DNA from: Sesamum alatum | Taxonomy: Eukaryota > Streptophyta > Magnoliopsida > Lamiales > Pedaliaceae | Direction: 5' to 3' | NCBI GenBank assembly: GCA_034509735.1 | Contig: JACGWO010000008.1 | Span: 14,457,864 to 14,521,863, forward strand | Length of the DNA: 64,000 nt | Program-made: the position numbers and the translations under genes | Shown: positions 21,009 to 32,548 of the stretch, one piece after another | Layout: the number at the start of each line of letters is the position of its first letter | How positions within the stretch are numbered: the first letter of the stretch is position 1 | The notes under the pieces: model-generated | Database searches by the model: none | What the model was told of the DNA's origin: nothing | Seen by the model: only the letters and a program-made list of their open reading frames with translations

Positions 21009-22106
21009 TTGCTAACCATTGAGTTATGCCCAGAAAGACCTGGGAAGACTGCCCGGATAGGCTCCCAATTGCAAGGACCCCTCGAGGGGGACCTGATCCG
21101 ATGCCTCCAACGTAACATAGACATATTCGCCTGGTCCCCCCAAGACCTGGAAGGGATAAGCCCCAAAGTCATAATGCATCACCTCAACATAGATTCCTCT
21201 ATAAGGCCGGTGAAACAGAAAAAGGGGCACTTCGGCCCAGAGAAGGACAAGATCATCCATATATGGGAAATTCAGTTCCCATAATGGCTCTTCAATGTAG
21301 TACCCATCCCCAAATTGGGGGGAAAGAGGAGGATGTGCGTAGATTTTCGGGATGTCAACAAAGCATGCCCAAAAAAAATTTTCCGCTTCCTCACATCGAC
21401 CAATTGGTAGACACTACCTCCGGATGCAAACTTTTGAACATAATACATGCCTCGCAAGGATACCATCACATTATACTGGCCCCCGGAGGACCATAAGAGG
21501 GTCAGCTTCATTACTTCTGTAGGGACCTTCTGCTACATGGTTATGGCCTTCGGCCTGAATGCAGGGGCTACATACCAACGCTTGGCGGATAAGATATGCC
21601 GCCCCTAGCTGGAGAGGAACATGGAAGTGTACGTAGACGACATGCTCGTCAAGAGAAAGAAGGCAAATGATCACATCTTAGACTTAGAAGCGACATTTGA
21701 TGTCCTTCGGAAATATTGTTTGAAACTGGACCCTTCCAAATGCGCCTTTGGCGTAGTCTTGGATAAGAAGGCTACCAGCAACGTTAACAAAGTAAACGCC
21801 TCATGGGAAGGATAGCCGCACTAAGCGGGTTCATAGCCAAATCGGCAGAAAAAAGCTTACCTTTCTTCAAGGTACTACGAGAGGCCAAGAACTTCTAGTG
21901 AGGAGAAGAATTCCACGAAGCCTTTGAAGAGCTCAAGCAATATTTGGTTGGCCTCTCCCTGTTCGTTAAACACCCCCCCCCCCCCCCCGCCCAGGGGACA
22001 CGCTATACATCTACCTCGTAGCCACACCGCAGGCGGTAAGCTTCGTCCTCTTCAAGAGGAGAACGGGCATCAGATGCCCATCTACTACGTCAGCAAAAGT
22101 CCTTAG
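21009..22106 (+). pseudogene. Reverse transcriptase of the third Tat element
   Basis: Segments in at least three frames: ELCPERPGKTARIGSQL, DIFAWSPQDLEGISPKV and MHHLNIDSSIRPVKQKK open the domain. A shifted version of CVDFRDVNKACPK (read here as VRRFSGCQQSMPKKN) precedes FPLPHIDQLVD. The catalytic box YVDDMLVK is at 21627-21650, followed by [24 protein letters not shown] poly-C run of about 17 at 21968-21986 interrupts the following segment. Non-functional. Confidence 0.9.
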
Positions 22107-22129
22107 CAGAGCAGAAAGGCGGTACAGCC

Positions 22130-22780
22130 TCATTGAAAAGATAGCCTTCGCGTTGGTGATAACCGTGCGAAGGTTGCACCCCTATTTTCTGTTTTATCCA
22201 ATAAAGGTCCGCTCCAATCACCCTCTTAAACAGGTCCTTGGAAAGCCGAACACATCCGGCCGACTGATCAAATGGGACATCGAGCTCAGCGAGTACGATG
22301 TCTCGTACCTCCCCAGAATAGCCATCAGGGCTCAGGCGTTGGCTGATTTCGTGTCCGAAAGTACATCTCCTCCCCCTAACAAGGGTACCTGGCTATTGTA
22401 CGTAGATGTATCCTCCATAGCCTAGGGGAGTGGTGTTGGGGTGGTTGTTACCTCTCCCAAAGGAGTAGATATGGAATTTGCAGTCAATTTCGGATTTAAA
22501 GCCTCTAACAACGAGGCAGAATATGAAGCCCTAGCTTTGGGTATAAGAATGGCCTGGGAGGCCGAGGCTCGGCACCTAGTAGCCTACTTCGACTCCCAAC
22601 TCATTGTTACACAAAAGGAGGGAGTCTACGAGGCTAAGGAGGAAAGCATGAAGCAATATCTCCAAAGGATGGAAGAATGAAAGGCCAAGTTAGGCGCCTT
22701 CCAGCTTGTTCAAGTGCCTCGAGAGGAAAACAACAAAGCCTACTATTTGTCAAAATTAGCTAGCGCCATAGATGATTGCG
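22130..22780 (+). pseudogene. RT connection and RNase H of the third Tat element
   Basis: HPYFLFYPIKVRSNHPLKQVLGKP and GRLIKWDIELSEYDVSYLPR end the RT connection. The RNase H begins at WLLYVDVSS (Asp kept), with a TAG where family members have 'GSGAG'. NNEAEYEALALGIRMAWEA (catalytic Glu) and VAYFDSQLIVTQ (catalytic Asp) follow, and the domain ends with SKLASAI-like text across another stop. Two stops make it a pseudogene. Confidence 0.88.
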
Positions 22781-22899
22781 AACTCGGATAATAACAATAC
22801 ATCACTTGTCGAGGCCCGGTTCCGCCCTAGAGGTACAAGTTGTATTTCCTGGGAGCACTGGAGACAACCCGTCCTAGATTGGCCAATGGAAGGCTGCCT

Positions 22900-23495
22900 C
22901 ATCCCTCGATCGATGGGAGGCTGCTCGTTTAAAGAAGCGAGCTGTGCGGTTACTCCTGATAGGAGACACCCTTTACAAGAAGTCTTCCACACATTCCCTC
23001 CTGAGATATCTGTCACAAGAAGAGGAGATGCACGTCCTTAAAGAAATCCATGGGGGATGTTGCGGATCACATATATGGGTATTGGCTTTGGCCAACAAAG
23101 CCTTAAGAGCTGATACTTCTGGCCTATGATGAACCAAGACGTCAAGGCATTTGTTAGATAGTGTGAGATGTGCCAAAAACATGCCTCTCTAATACATCAG
23201 CCCGTCGAACCATTGGCCACATTGTTGGCCCCATGTCCTTTTGCCCAATAGGGGATGGATATTGTAGGGTCGTTCCCTGTGACTTCTGGTCAACAAAAAT
23301 TCTTACTTGTAGTTATAGCTATAGACTACTTCATGAAATGGGTAAAGGCCGAGCCTGTCTTCCGTATTACCAAGGGGGAAGTCATGAAGTTCCTGTGGAA
23401 AAATGTCATATGTCGTTTTGGGTTCTCCCTTGAAATCATCTCGGACGACAATTCCAAAGGAACAAGGTATGAGATTGGTCCAAGGGGTTGCGAAG
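22900..23495 (+). pseudogene. Integrase, N-terminal and core part, third Tat element
   Basis: Broken frames give the zinc-binding region with EMHVLKEIHGGCCGSH and the C-x2-C segment, then WGMDIVGSFPVTSGQ with TAG replacing Trp (first catalytic Asp at 23257). KFLLVVIAIDYFMKWVKAEP and FGFSLEIISDDNS (second Asp) follow. It is cut at GGTTGCGAA (23487-23495), where the nested element begins; the remainder is at 26590-27235. Confidence 0.88.
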
Positions 23496-23712
23496 GCCCA
23501 TAGGAGGAGCAGCCTAATGGGTCATTAGCAGGACAGCCCACCAGCGAGAATGTAAATACCCATAATCTTACCTGCTGATTTTACTAAACCGACAGGCCTA
23601 AGAAACGAGTTCGTTCTAGCAGAACACGTCATCGTACAGCTGGACGAACACATCCTATAGCTTGCCAACGCATTAATGCATGTCACCCTAAAATACCTCC
23701 AGCGGGTTACCT
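23496..23712 (+). mobile_element. 5' LTR fragment of the nested element
   Basis: It matches 25845-26058 from GGCCCA-AGGAGGAGCAGC to ACCTCCAGCGGG. Both the first ~45 bp and the last ~530 bp of the LTR, with the PBS, are missing. Confidence 0.85.
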
Positions 23713-23739
23713 CCCAGCTTCAGTAGATGACCTTCCAGC

Positions 23740-24595
23740 TCCAGGTGGTGGTAGCCCAGCCCTAACTGTGATCCAACAATTTATTTTGCTGCCATAAGGC
23801 CGCTCCTCCATGAGCAACTCCGTCAATTCAGTGTGGATACCATCCACTCGACCCTTCCCGGCTCCCAAGCTAGCGGAGAAGGACCTTCTTCCCAGCAGGA
23901 ACGAGGTGGAACCCCAAGAAGTCAAGATACTGATGGACAAATCCCTGCTGGTTTCCAGCAGGACAAACCTCTACCTACTGATTTTTCCAGATTTCAGCCC
24001 CTGAAAATTTTTCAATCCCTAAGGAAAGAGATGTTGGTGCTCCGCAAGCAAGTAACAAAAGAAACCTTACTTGTTGATCGTAATGTTCCCTTCAACAAGG
24101 ACATCCTGGCAAAAGAGCTCCCTGCTTTCGAGCACCTTCCCACCTGTCTGCCTATGATGGCACCTCAGATCCAGTCGAGCACGTTCGCATGTTTGAGAAT
24201 GCAGCCCTGCTGCATAGGTATACGATGCTATTCACTAACAAATTCTGCCCAACAATGGTTTGACAAGCTTCCCGTTGGATCAGTAAGATCTTTGCAGAAT
24301 TTAGCACTCTTTCCATACACCAGTTTGCTAGTAGCCGAAAGTACCAAAAGTCAGCTGCCAGTCTTTTCGGGATCAAGTAGGAGAAGGAGACTCTAAGGGC
24401 ATATGTTCACCGCTTCAATGCAACTGTCTGGAAAGTTCCAACAACTCACCAGAAGGTGCTAGTCAGCGCTCTTACTCAAGGCCTACAAGGAGGCCCCCTT
24501 TTCAAGTCTCTAGTTAAGAAGCATGCTGCAGATTTTCAAGAAGTACTAGCTCGTTCCAGAAAATATATGAACCAGAGGATGCCTGACTGGTGAAA
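23740..24595 (+). pseudogene. Gag of the nested Tat element
   Basis: The first part is open (23833-24396) with PFNKDILAKELPAFEHLP, the usual lead-in to capsid. After frame changes come EHVRMFENAALLHRYT-like text, SAQQWFDKLPVGSVRSL, YVHRFNATVWKVPTTHQKVLVSALTQGLQGGP and DFQEVLARSRKYMNQ, a canonical gypsy capsid sequence. It ends at a stop after MPDW (about 24592). At least two frameshifts. It is useful as the better preserved gag for this family. Confidence 0.85.
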
Positions 24596-24759
24596 AGGAG
24601 TAACCGCGACAAGCCAAAAGAGGAATGCATATAATCTCATGAAGTTTTATTCTTGAAACCCCTACTATTTTCTTATACCTTGCTAGCTTTTGTAATCAAG
24701 AATTATCTTACACGAATAAATGTATTCCTTGCTTCCCACCTTGTGTTGCTCGCAGGCTC

Positions 24760-25080
24760 AATCTTCGGCTTCTGGCTGACCCCAATAAGTCACCTGCTGG
24801 CGCACACTCATACATAAGCCGTCTGCTGGGGCACGCACTCCTTCTGGTTGCGAGCCCTACTAAGTCGCCCTCTGTTGGTGCACTCTCACCCTAATTGACT
24901 GTGAGCCCTAGTAAGCCACCGTTAGTTGGCGCACACTCTTACATAAGCCGTCTGCTGGTGCACGCTCTTACATAAGTCGTCTGCTGGTGCACACCTTCAC
25001 ATAAACCGACGCTCCTACATAAGTCGCTTGCTAGCGCACGCTGTCATATAAGTTGCCTGCTGACATTCTACAAGCACCTA
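24760..25080 (+). repeat. ~30-bp tandem repeats in the nested Tat element
   Basis: Variants of CATAAGCCGTCTGCTGGTGCACGCTCTTA occur about ten times between 24777 and 25075, with unit length near 28-32 bp and some longer, degraded units. Reverse-complement relatives occur at 12720-12890. Confidence 0.85.
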
Positions 25081-25787
25081 CTGAGTGCACACACTCAGCC
25101 CAGTTTTCAAACTGCCTTCTATTGGCACATCCATTTTAGCACAATGTTAATGAGGCCTGCTCAGGCGAACTTACTACTTAAGCTTTATTTTTACTCACTT
25201 GCTATAGGTATATTCCCCATTGATAACAGTGTAGCACTTTTTGCTTTTTCTCAAAATGACAAGAACAACTGGACTGGCCATTCTGGGCCAGAGCAGATTA
25301 ATGCCTCCTCAATCTATAACAGGTTACTAAAACCTACAGGCTTGCTTTTCTCTCATGCCCAACTTTTCTCTCTAAGTTAGGTGCTAGCGCACTACTTCAC
25401 TACTTAGGTGATCTATACCCTCAAGAGACAGAGAGAGCCCCCCTCTCATATCCTACTCTTTATTGCCATAACACTTGCATGAAGCATTATTAGCTTACAA
25501 ACTGGGAATTCCTCAGCCCAGCATTTACACTAACATGCATAAACATATCAAATCAGACAAACAGTCCTACCAGCAAGGGACTCTGTTGCCTAACCGGTTG
25601 TTGTCCGCTAATCTAGGGGCACATTAGCTCCCAAGAACTTTCCTTCAATGGTAAAGACTTTATAGCAGAGGGGAAACAACCTGAAACAACGAGACTCGCC
25701 TTGCTGGTGCATGAGCAAGAAGGATTTTTGCTTCTTTTGCAGATCATTATACCTACTCTAGCACTTCAGCTCTAACACCTGAACTCC

Positions 25788-25800
25788 TGAAGGGGGGGAA
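25788..25800 (+). promoter_or_regulatory. Polypurine tract
   Basis: TGAAGGGGGGGAA lies directly before the LTR start TGAGGATTCC. Confidence 0.8.
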
Positions 25801-26587
25801 TGAGGATTCCCCCAAAATCCTTCATAGATTCTAAGCCCAAAAGGCCCACAGGAAGAGCAGCTCAATGGGCCATCAGCAGGACAACCAACAGGCGGGAAGG
25901 TAAAAGCCCATAATCTTACTTGCTGATTTCACTAAACCAGCAGGCCCGAGAAACGACTTCGTTCTAGCGGGACACATCAACGTACATCTCTATGAACACA
26001 TCCTATAGCTTGCTAACACATTAATGCACGTCACCCTAAAATATCTCCAGCGGGATCCTAGTGGATTTTGACAGCAAAATCAGCTGGGAAGTTGAGTGTA
26101 CCAGATTTCTGGATTTTCAGGTAGACCTGGTAAGACGTGGTCCACCTGGTGTATCTCAGTCATATCTAGTTCAAATTACACGCGGATTTTTCGAGGAGTT
26201 TGCTGACTCAAAGAGCTTTTGAATGGCATAGGACTCTCTTCAACCAAACTCTGATTTCTGCTCTGTGCAAGCCTATAAATAGAGGCCTTGTGCAGTCATT
26301 TGGCAACATATATTCACTTGTACAACTTCTATACCTTTACTTTCATTCACTCTCAGTTCCGAAGCTATTTTTGTGCCTATATTTTCAGATATCATACGAA
26401 TTATTATAATCACACACTCGAATCTCACCATTATTCTCACACGTTTTTCAAGTCTTCTTTCATTTGTATACTTTACTGACTTAAGCATCAGAGTGCTAAC
26501 GCTTCCTTGCAGGTTAGTCCCCCCAATCTTGGGATTTTCGTAAGGTCCCTAGACTTTTGTGGTGCTACTGAATTGTTATATGCATCA
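25801..26587 (+). mobile_element. 3' LTR of the nested Tat element
   Basis: It starts TGAGGATTCCCCC, has TATA-like GCCTATAAATAGAGGCC (26271-26287), CTTAAGCATCAGAGTGCTAAC (26480-26500) and CCCAATCTTGGGATTTTCG, and ends TATGCATCA. The 787 bp agrees with the 792-793 bp LTRs upstream. Confidence 0.88.
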
Positions 26588-26589
26588 AG

Positions 26590-27235
26590 GCTCCCCCGTG
26601 AAATCATCTCGGACGACAATTCCACGGGAACAAGATACGATATTGGTGCGAGGGGTTGCGAATCAAACAGAGATTCACTTCTATGGCACATCCTCAAGCC
26701 AATGGTCAGGTGAAGGTCACTAATCATACCCTCCTACAAGGAATCAAAAGAAGGCTCGATAGAGCAGGGGGCAATTGGGCAGAGGAACTCACCAGTATCC
26801 TTTGGGCCTATGGAACCACACCAAAAAATTATACAGGCGAAAGCCCCTTTTCCCTAGTATACGGGACTGATGCTATAATACCGACTAAGGTAGGCATGCC
26901 TTCCCACCGGATAATGTGTTATTTAGAAGACGACAACAATAATCTACTCCAAGAGAATCTTGATTTCATCGAGGAGCTCAGGGAAAAAGCTTTCCTCCGA
27001 ATGCAAAGATATAAGAATATAATGATCAACGCCAATATTAGGCAGGTGAAGCCTCGCGAATTTCAGGTTGGGGACTTGGTGCTCCGAAAGGTGGAGGCAT
27101 TAAAGCAAGTGGGCAAGCTAGACCCCACATGGGAAGGACCCTAAAAAGTTAGGGGAATCTTGGGCAGTGGAGCTTACGAATTAGAGGATGGCGAAGGACA
27201 TCCTCTCCCTCGCCCATGAAACATACATAATCTCA
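26590..27235 (+). pseudogene. Integrase C-terminal part, third Tat element
   Basis: It resumes with LPREIISDDNS and a frame change to RFTSMAHPQANGQVKVTNHTLLQGIKRRL, where the catalytic Glu is replaced (family: 'GQVEVTNR', here KVTNH). The 26656-27144 frame is open through WAEELTSILWAYGTTPKN, ESPFSLVYGTDAIIP, FQVGDLVLRKVEA and LDPTWEGP, then a TAA and a final YELEDGEGHPLPRP. It covers the core end and the C-terminal DNA-binding domain. The catalytic Glu-to-Lys change adds to the inactivation. Confidence 0.88.
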
Positions 27236-27249
27236 AAAGATTCTTCGCA

Positions 27250-28135
27250 TAAGTCTTGCCTCCTAGGCAAAATCATCCTAAGAAGGATATTCTCCTTTCC
27301 TTCCTAACAAAAATCCCTTAAGAGAGCAAGTCCTGCCATCCAAGCAGGGCCTTCTTCGGAAGGATATCCTCCTGCTCCCCTCCCCCGCCCCCCAGCAAGA
27401 GCTTCCTAAGAAGATAATAAGTCTTGCCCCGAAAAGGCACCTTCACCTTCCTGCCTTCCAAGTAGAACCTGCGCATGCATAAACCCTACTCCCAAGTAGG
27501 ATTCCTGCAAAGCCTCCTAGAAAAAGGTAAAATCCTCCCTGTCGCAAAATGTTGTTTTCACTAAACTATCACGCTTCCTTGGTAGGTATTCCCTAAAACA
27601 AGCCTTGCCATACTGCAGGCCTCCCATCAAACAAACATTGCTTATTATAGGCATTTCGTCAAACAAGCCCTACCTCATTGCAGGCATTCGATAAAATAAA
27701 TTCTACCACACTATAGGCATCAATCACCTACGATAAGCCCTGCTTTAGGCAGGCATTGCATTCCTTAAAACGAACAAGTCTTGTCTTTACAGGCATCACT
27801 TCCAGCCAGAAGAGGCAAAACCTTGACAATACCCAGGCATATCCATTGCCTCATAAGGGGAAAGGAAATCACACCCTACCACAGGTATTCTCAGAATCAG
27901 CCTCTCCCCCGAAAAACTATTATGCCTTCTTTTTCAAGAATTAACATAAATATGCATGGGGCAGCAAGCCCCAATCATCAAAGCAACAGAAAAACCCAAC
28001 ATGAAGGAAAGCAAAAACATGTCATATAAAACCCCCTCTAGCCGAATTGGCCTGAGAGGGGGGAGCAATAGCAGCATTCAAAAGCAGAAAAAATAAAATT
28101 ATTTCATCCCCATGCGTCATGGGGACAAGCATAGC
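27250..28135 (+). repeat. Tat 3' non-coding region with ~40-bp degenerate tandem repeats
   Basis: From about 27585 to 27800 units like AGGCATTTCGTCAAACAAGCCCTACC-ATTGC recur every 35-45 bp (27600, 27650, 27685, 27717, 27752, 27790). Upstream, CCTAAGAAGGATATTCTCC-like text recurs at 27288, 27360 and 27410. No gene is seen. Confidence 0.7.
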
Positions 28136-28151
28136 AAAATATGAAATTGTT

Positions 28152-28967
28152 TCAAGGAATGGGAGTACAATTAGTCATCCTTCCCACAAGCGGGGTCTTC
28201 TCGGACCCTTCCAAGATTTTCGGCTCCGGAGAGGGGGGAGCAACATCAGTAGGCTCAACAGAGGGGACCAAGTCCATCGCTAGGGGCTCGTCGACCAGAG
28301 CTTCCACATCTCCTTCCTCCGGGGCTTGGACCTCCCCCATTGCAGTCTCCAGCAGTTGGTCTAGCTCCTCCACGCGATCCTCCAGTCTCCTCTATTGCCC
28401 TTTGGCATGAGGAGGGGGAGGCGTCTCCATGGGAATACTTAGAAGCCCCCAACCACCGTCGCCACCTGTGAAGAGGAACACAAGATCAAAATCAAAGCCA
28501 TCTGTAAACCTGGGCAAAACAGGGTATTATACATTTGCAGTATGGCACAAAAAAGCACTAACTAGCTTCTCCTTGGAGAGGGAGGCCAACGAGCGCCTGT
28601 CCATAGGGAGGATCAATCCTCTCAGAAGCTCACGGAAAGAGCCCCGCTCTCATTCCTTCTCCCTCAGGACGGATTGGTAGGTATACACCCCCCAATTAGA
28701 GATGAATCGCTGGCACTGAGGGGAGGAACTCCTAGAAGACGGAGGAGGGGGAGAAGGGGGCGCTGCAGTTGAGCGTGCTCGCAAGGAGCTCCCGGATGGG
28801 GGTTGGCTAGACGAGCTCCCCTTCACCCGCTTGGATGACCCCCCCCCCCCCCCAATTGGGGGGAGATGGGCATGTCGCTTCCCCCTTACATCGCCAATAG
28901 GACTCCCCTGAGCACTCTCCCTTAGAAGCTTGTCAAACATGACTTTTTCTGTGATTATTAGAAACAT
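28152..28967 (-). pseudogene. Antisense aORF remnant of the third Tat element
   Basis: On the minus strand, opposite to pol, one frame (28967-28650) contains MFDKLLRESAQGSPIGDVRGKR followed by Ser/Pro/Gly-rich sequence. Another (28373-28152) is acidic, with EELDQLLETAMGEVQAPEEGDVEAL. Position (downstream of integrase), antisense orientation and composition match the aORF seen in 9808-11836. The conserved N-terminal domain is absent. A 13-C run at about 28841 disrupts the frame. Moderate certainty. Confidence 0.5.
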
Positions 28968-28969
28968 AA

Positions 28970-29725
28970 TAACATATCAAAATATGTAAAAAGGATATCG
29001 ATATTAATATATATCTATGTATGAAAACAAAAGTTAATAATTTCATATAAAAGGGTTTTGAAACAACATGCAGATTTATACACTACTTTATAAAAATAAT
29101 AATATAATTTCAAATCAAAAACGAAACGTGTAAATCAAAATCTATCGAGCCATATGTGTGAGATGTTATATAAACGTTCATATAAATAGTTAGACTATAA
29201 TTAATGAGTAAAAGGTAGAAAATTGATATTTGCAACGAATTATTAGGGAAAAAAAAATTAATCTTAAAGTGAAAAAAATATTCATTAATTTATTGAAATA
29301 TCATATCCATCTAATTACATCTTTAACCGAAAATATCAAAATATTCAAATTAAAGTAAAGATTATTAGCAAAATCGTGGCGAGATTTGTCATATACTACA
29401 TCATAATTAAGTAGATAACCAAAATACCAATGGCCTCTAATTTGTAAAATCTCTTGATGTAACATTACCTACGTCAAATCAATTATCTTAGAATGTTGCA
29501 TTAATTCAATAAGTTTGTCATTAATTAATTATTCCTAATTAAGTTTAGAGAAAGAAATCATATTCGTATGGACCAAGAACACCAACATATCACCTCCCTT
29601 GACTGTGACAAGATCATCAATTTCACCAAAATAAAAAAAATAAAAGAATAGTATACGTACATATATATATTTAGAGAAAAAATATCATTTATATGGTCTT
29701 TTTTTCAATATTTTTAAATAATGAT
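28970..29725. other. AT-rich spacer
   Basis: No gene, LTR or clear repeat was recognised. Confidence 0.4.
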
Positions 29726-29734
29726 TAACGTTTT

Positions 29735-29862
29735 TTTTACCAAATCGATTAAATTATATCATGAATTTCAATAGAGTAATACCCACACATTGTTAGGATA
29801 TGAACTCATGACCTCTTGATCACAGTGTCTTAGTTTCGCCAATTAAACTAGGCCTTATTGAC
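29735..29862 (-). mobile_element. Decayed tRNA-derived SINE head
   Basis: The minus strand gives AGGCCTAGTTTAATTGGCGAAACTAAG (A-box-like) and GAGGTCATGAGTTCATATCC (B-box-like). This parallels the better preserved SINE at 48858-49138. The tail is not clear. Confidence 0.5.
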
Positions 29863-29874
29863 CAATAACTATTA

Positions 29875-29948
29875 AAGAAATTACATTTATACCCTCGAAT
29901 CTGTAGTCTATTTACACAAATCATCTATATATTGTAGAAACCACCCCT

Positions 29949-29988
<40 letters not shown>

Positions 29989-30171
29989 GGATAGTGTGAG
30001 TAATGATATTGACGTTTCTAGGGGTTGTATGTGTAATTTTCAAAAAATATGAATAAATTGTATAAATAATATTGACGTTTCTTAATAGATGGATGTATAA
30101 TTTTTCAAAAGATACGAATAATTTGTGTAAATAGATCATAAAAAATATATATGTATAAGTATAATTATTCC
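29875..30171. mobile_element. Mutator-type MITE
   Basis: Flanking 9-mers TAACTATTA (29866-29874) and TAATTATTA (30172-30180) match at 8 of 9. The ends AAGAAATTACATTTATACCC and TATAATTATTCC, and internal text TGTAGTCTATTTACACAAATCA and GTGTAAATAGATCATA, match the MITE at 52897-53175. A run of more than 30 A (29955-29987) sits inside. Confidence 0.8.
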
Positions 30172-30179
30172 TAATTATT

Positions 30180-30755
30180 AGTAGCTTTCAGTCCTATATA
30201 TGAAAGATAGAGGGCAAAGCGCAGGCTGTGCAAAAGAACAAGAGTTACGAAAGAAGAATAGATATTAGCATATAATTTCTGAAATTCTTCCAATGTGATC
30301 AGGCTGCAACTCTCTGTAGATTTCTGCACAAAAAGACGAAACAATTTTTGCTTGCATCACTCAGTTGTGTCTTATTATTATTGTTACTAGTTCACGTTGC
30401 CAGCCATTCTTGTGTGCATATAAATATAATATTTATATTTTAAATATATTTTAAATAAAAATATATATAAATCAACATATCACATTTAAAAAAAAAAGAG
30501 AAAGAAAGAAAAAAAGTAAAAAAAATCAACTTAGGGGTATTATTGACATAATGTAAAATTAGTGTTGTGGTGTAAGTAATCGTTTTTTGTGAGTAAAAAT
30601 GGAATTTTTCTTTTATATTAGTATAGATAAAGCTCTTCCACTAATCTAATAATGCTTCAGAAAAATCATTATTGTTTGATTTAATTTATAGGAATTATTG
30701 GTGCAATACGAAAATAATAATGACAAATGAAATGACATGTATCTTGTAGTTGATT
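30180..30755. other. AT-rich spacer
   Basis: No gene is supported. A leucine-rich open stretch without start codon near 30300-30420 is discussed under rejected items. Confidence 0.4.
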
Positions 30756-30762
30756 TCTTTTT

Positions 30763-31080
30763 GGGTAAATTAAATCTACCTCTCATGAGGTTTCGCATAA
30801 TTATAAATACTCCCTTATTGTTTGAAAAATTATAAATTCCCCCTCCCCCGAGGTTTGTAATTTTCAACCAAAAGCTTGAAATTGACCATTTTACCCTTGA
30901 TTTTTTAGTTATATTGCAGAAAAATCAGCCGAGGCAAATTGTATTATTAACTCCTCTGTGTAAAAAACTTTAAGAACTCCTCCCTGCGCATTGTAGTCCA
31001 AAAAAATTCAAAGAATTAAAAAAAAAAATTGGTCATTTTGGTCATTTTGTAAAAAAAAAAAAGGAGATTACAAGTACTGA
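30763..31080. mobile_element. Partial foldback MITE (family of 50273-50695)
   Basis: GGGTAAATTAAATCTACCTCTCATGAGGTTTCGCATAATTATAAATAC closely matches 50275-50325, and the text continues to share AAATTGACCATTTTACCCTTGA. The right arm seen at 50600-50695 is missing. Confidence 0.7.
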
Positions 31081-32545
31081 AGCGGTACAAAAGTTTTTCT
31101 TTTTCTTGATTTTTAATATTTTTTTATTATCTAAATTATTTTTATAGGTCATGTATATATTATTTTTATGTGTTAATAGGATTTTCAAGTACACAAGAAA
31201 CTTCTAAAAAAAAAACAAACACCCCAAGAAATGGAAAAAGAAAGTACTCAATCATGTATGAAATTGTTTCTATTGTTTGATTTTTTAATATTTTTTTATT
31301 TTCTTATTTTGTTTTGTAGTTCACTAAAAAATCAAACTATATTTAACAATTGACCCTAATTGAATCCAAACTATTATTTAACAAAATACTCATATTGTTA
31401 AATAGCACTAAATTTTGGTGCAATTTCTTTGAAGATTATATGTCAAGTTTGCATTTGTACCAATGTGATTCTATGGAAGGGCGTACGTCAATCTCTCGGA
31501 TTCTTCATGGGATTTTATGGTAATCGTGTTTAGGCATTCGATACGTGATGAATCCGATGATGAGGAACGTAATATGCTTCGTGCCAACATAGATCCTAAC
31601 GAAGAAATGGATGCCAATAATCTATCACTTCCTTCCGACAGTCTATTGGAATAAATATCAATTCTAGTGCGTTTAATTGAGTATTTTATGCTACGTATAT
31701 ATTTTAATGTGAAAGCTTTAGTTTTCCATAATCCCGATCATGTACTTTTATATTGATGTATTAAGGTTTTTTGTAATCTTATGTGTGTAATGTGATGAAA
31801 TTGAACACAATTAGGGTCATTGACTCGAATGGATGCTAAATGTCAAGGCATGTGATTTTAGATTGCATCACTTCCAAGACACTATTTAATTTTCACTTCT
31901 TCTTTTTTAAAATATTCACTTACTTTATGAACCAAAATGAACTATAATGCTAATATATTCTATATATTCAGGTAGACATTCGAATGAAAATACACAAAAC
32001 TGAATTTTCTACCATTCTAAATATGAGAATTTATATTTATTAGTGTGAAAATGTATATAAATAAATATATATATATAAGGAGATATGTATTTATTGAGGT
32101 TAAAACTTAAATTATAATTCTCGCGTCCAAGCAAAAATTAGAAATATTTAAACTTGAAATAAGATAAGTTGTAATATATATATACACGCTACAAAACAAA
32201 GTAAAGATTTTCTAACTGAATATATATATATACAATAATATAATTATATAATTAGAAAGTGTATGTAGAGTAGGATTTTATTATATATTAATATTGTAAA
32301 AGTAATATCATTAAGTAAATTAAAAATAAAAAATAATAAACAACTTTCATATATATACAGTAAAATTTCTATAAATTAATAATATTTGGATCACATAACT
32401 TTATTGATGTAAGGATATATTAATTGATCGATAAATTGATAATTTATTAATTTAAAGAGATTTTTTATGATTCAACGGATCTACATTATTCTTCATAAAT
32501 AAAACATATACATTATATTCACTAATTGAATGATGTTCATGTACA
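31081..32545. other. AT-rich spacer with low-complexity repeats
   Basis: Many TATATA tracts and no supported gene. An acidic 41-codon frame near 31531-31656 is not recognised. Confidence 0.4.
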
Positions 32546-32548
32546 ATG

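Larger units (their letters stand above)
23496..26587 (+). mobile_element. Nested, internally deleted Tat element
   Basis: A partial 5' LTR (23496-23712), gag (23740-24595), tandem repeats (24760-25080), polypurine tract (25788-25800) and full 3' LTR (25801-26587, 787 bp). Pol is absent. It is the same family as the element at 6174-15871: the LTR lengths, the CTTAAGCATCAGAGTGCTAAC motif and the tandem repeats correspond. It interrupts the integrase of the surrounding element. Confidence 0.85.
20160..28970 (+). mobile_element. Third Tat-lineage element, LTRs not visible, interrupted
   Basis: In order on plus: gag end, protease, RT, RNase H, integrase (split), tandem repeats, and an antisense aORF remnant. 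Every domain carries frameshifts. Neither a PBS nor flanking LTRs of its own can be identified, so both ends are lost or too diverged. A related element is nested at 23496-26587. Confidence 0.75.

Noticed and set aside
20732..21260. Minus-strand frames across the Tat RT region
   Set aside because: Antisense shadows; the plus strand carries the recognisable RT motifs.
24760..25080. CRISPR-like spaced repeats
   Set aside because: Unit length and spacers are irregular and it is inside a plant retrotransposon; it is an ordinary tandem repeat.
30294..30420. Signal-peptide-like stretch (leucine-rich run after KKTKQFLLASLSCV)
   Set aside because: No ATG in frame, stops close by on both sides, and no similarity I can name. 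It could be a decayed secreted-peptide gene but is unsupported.
31531..31656. Acidic 41-codon frame ending LPSDSLLE
   Set aside because: It looks protein-like in codon use, but I cannot assign it to any family and no neighbouring exon is visible.
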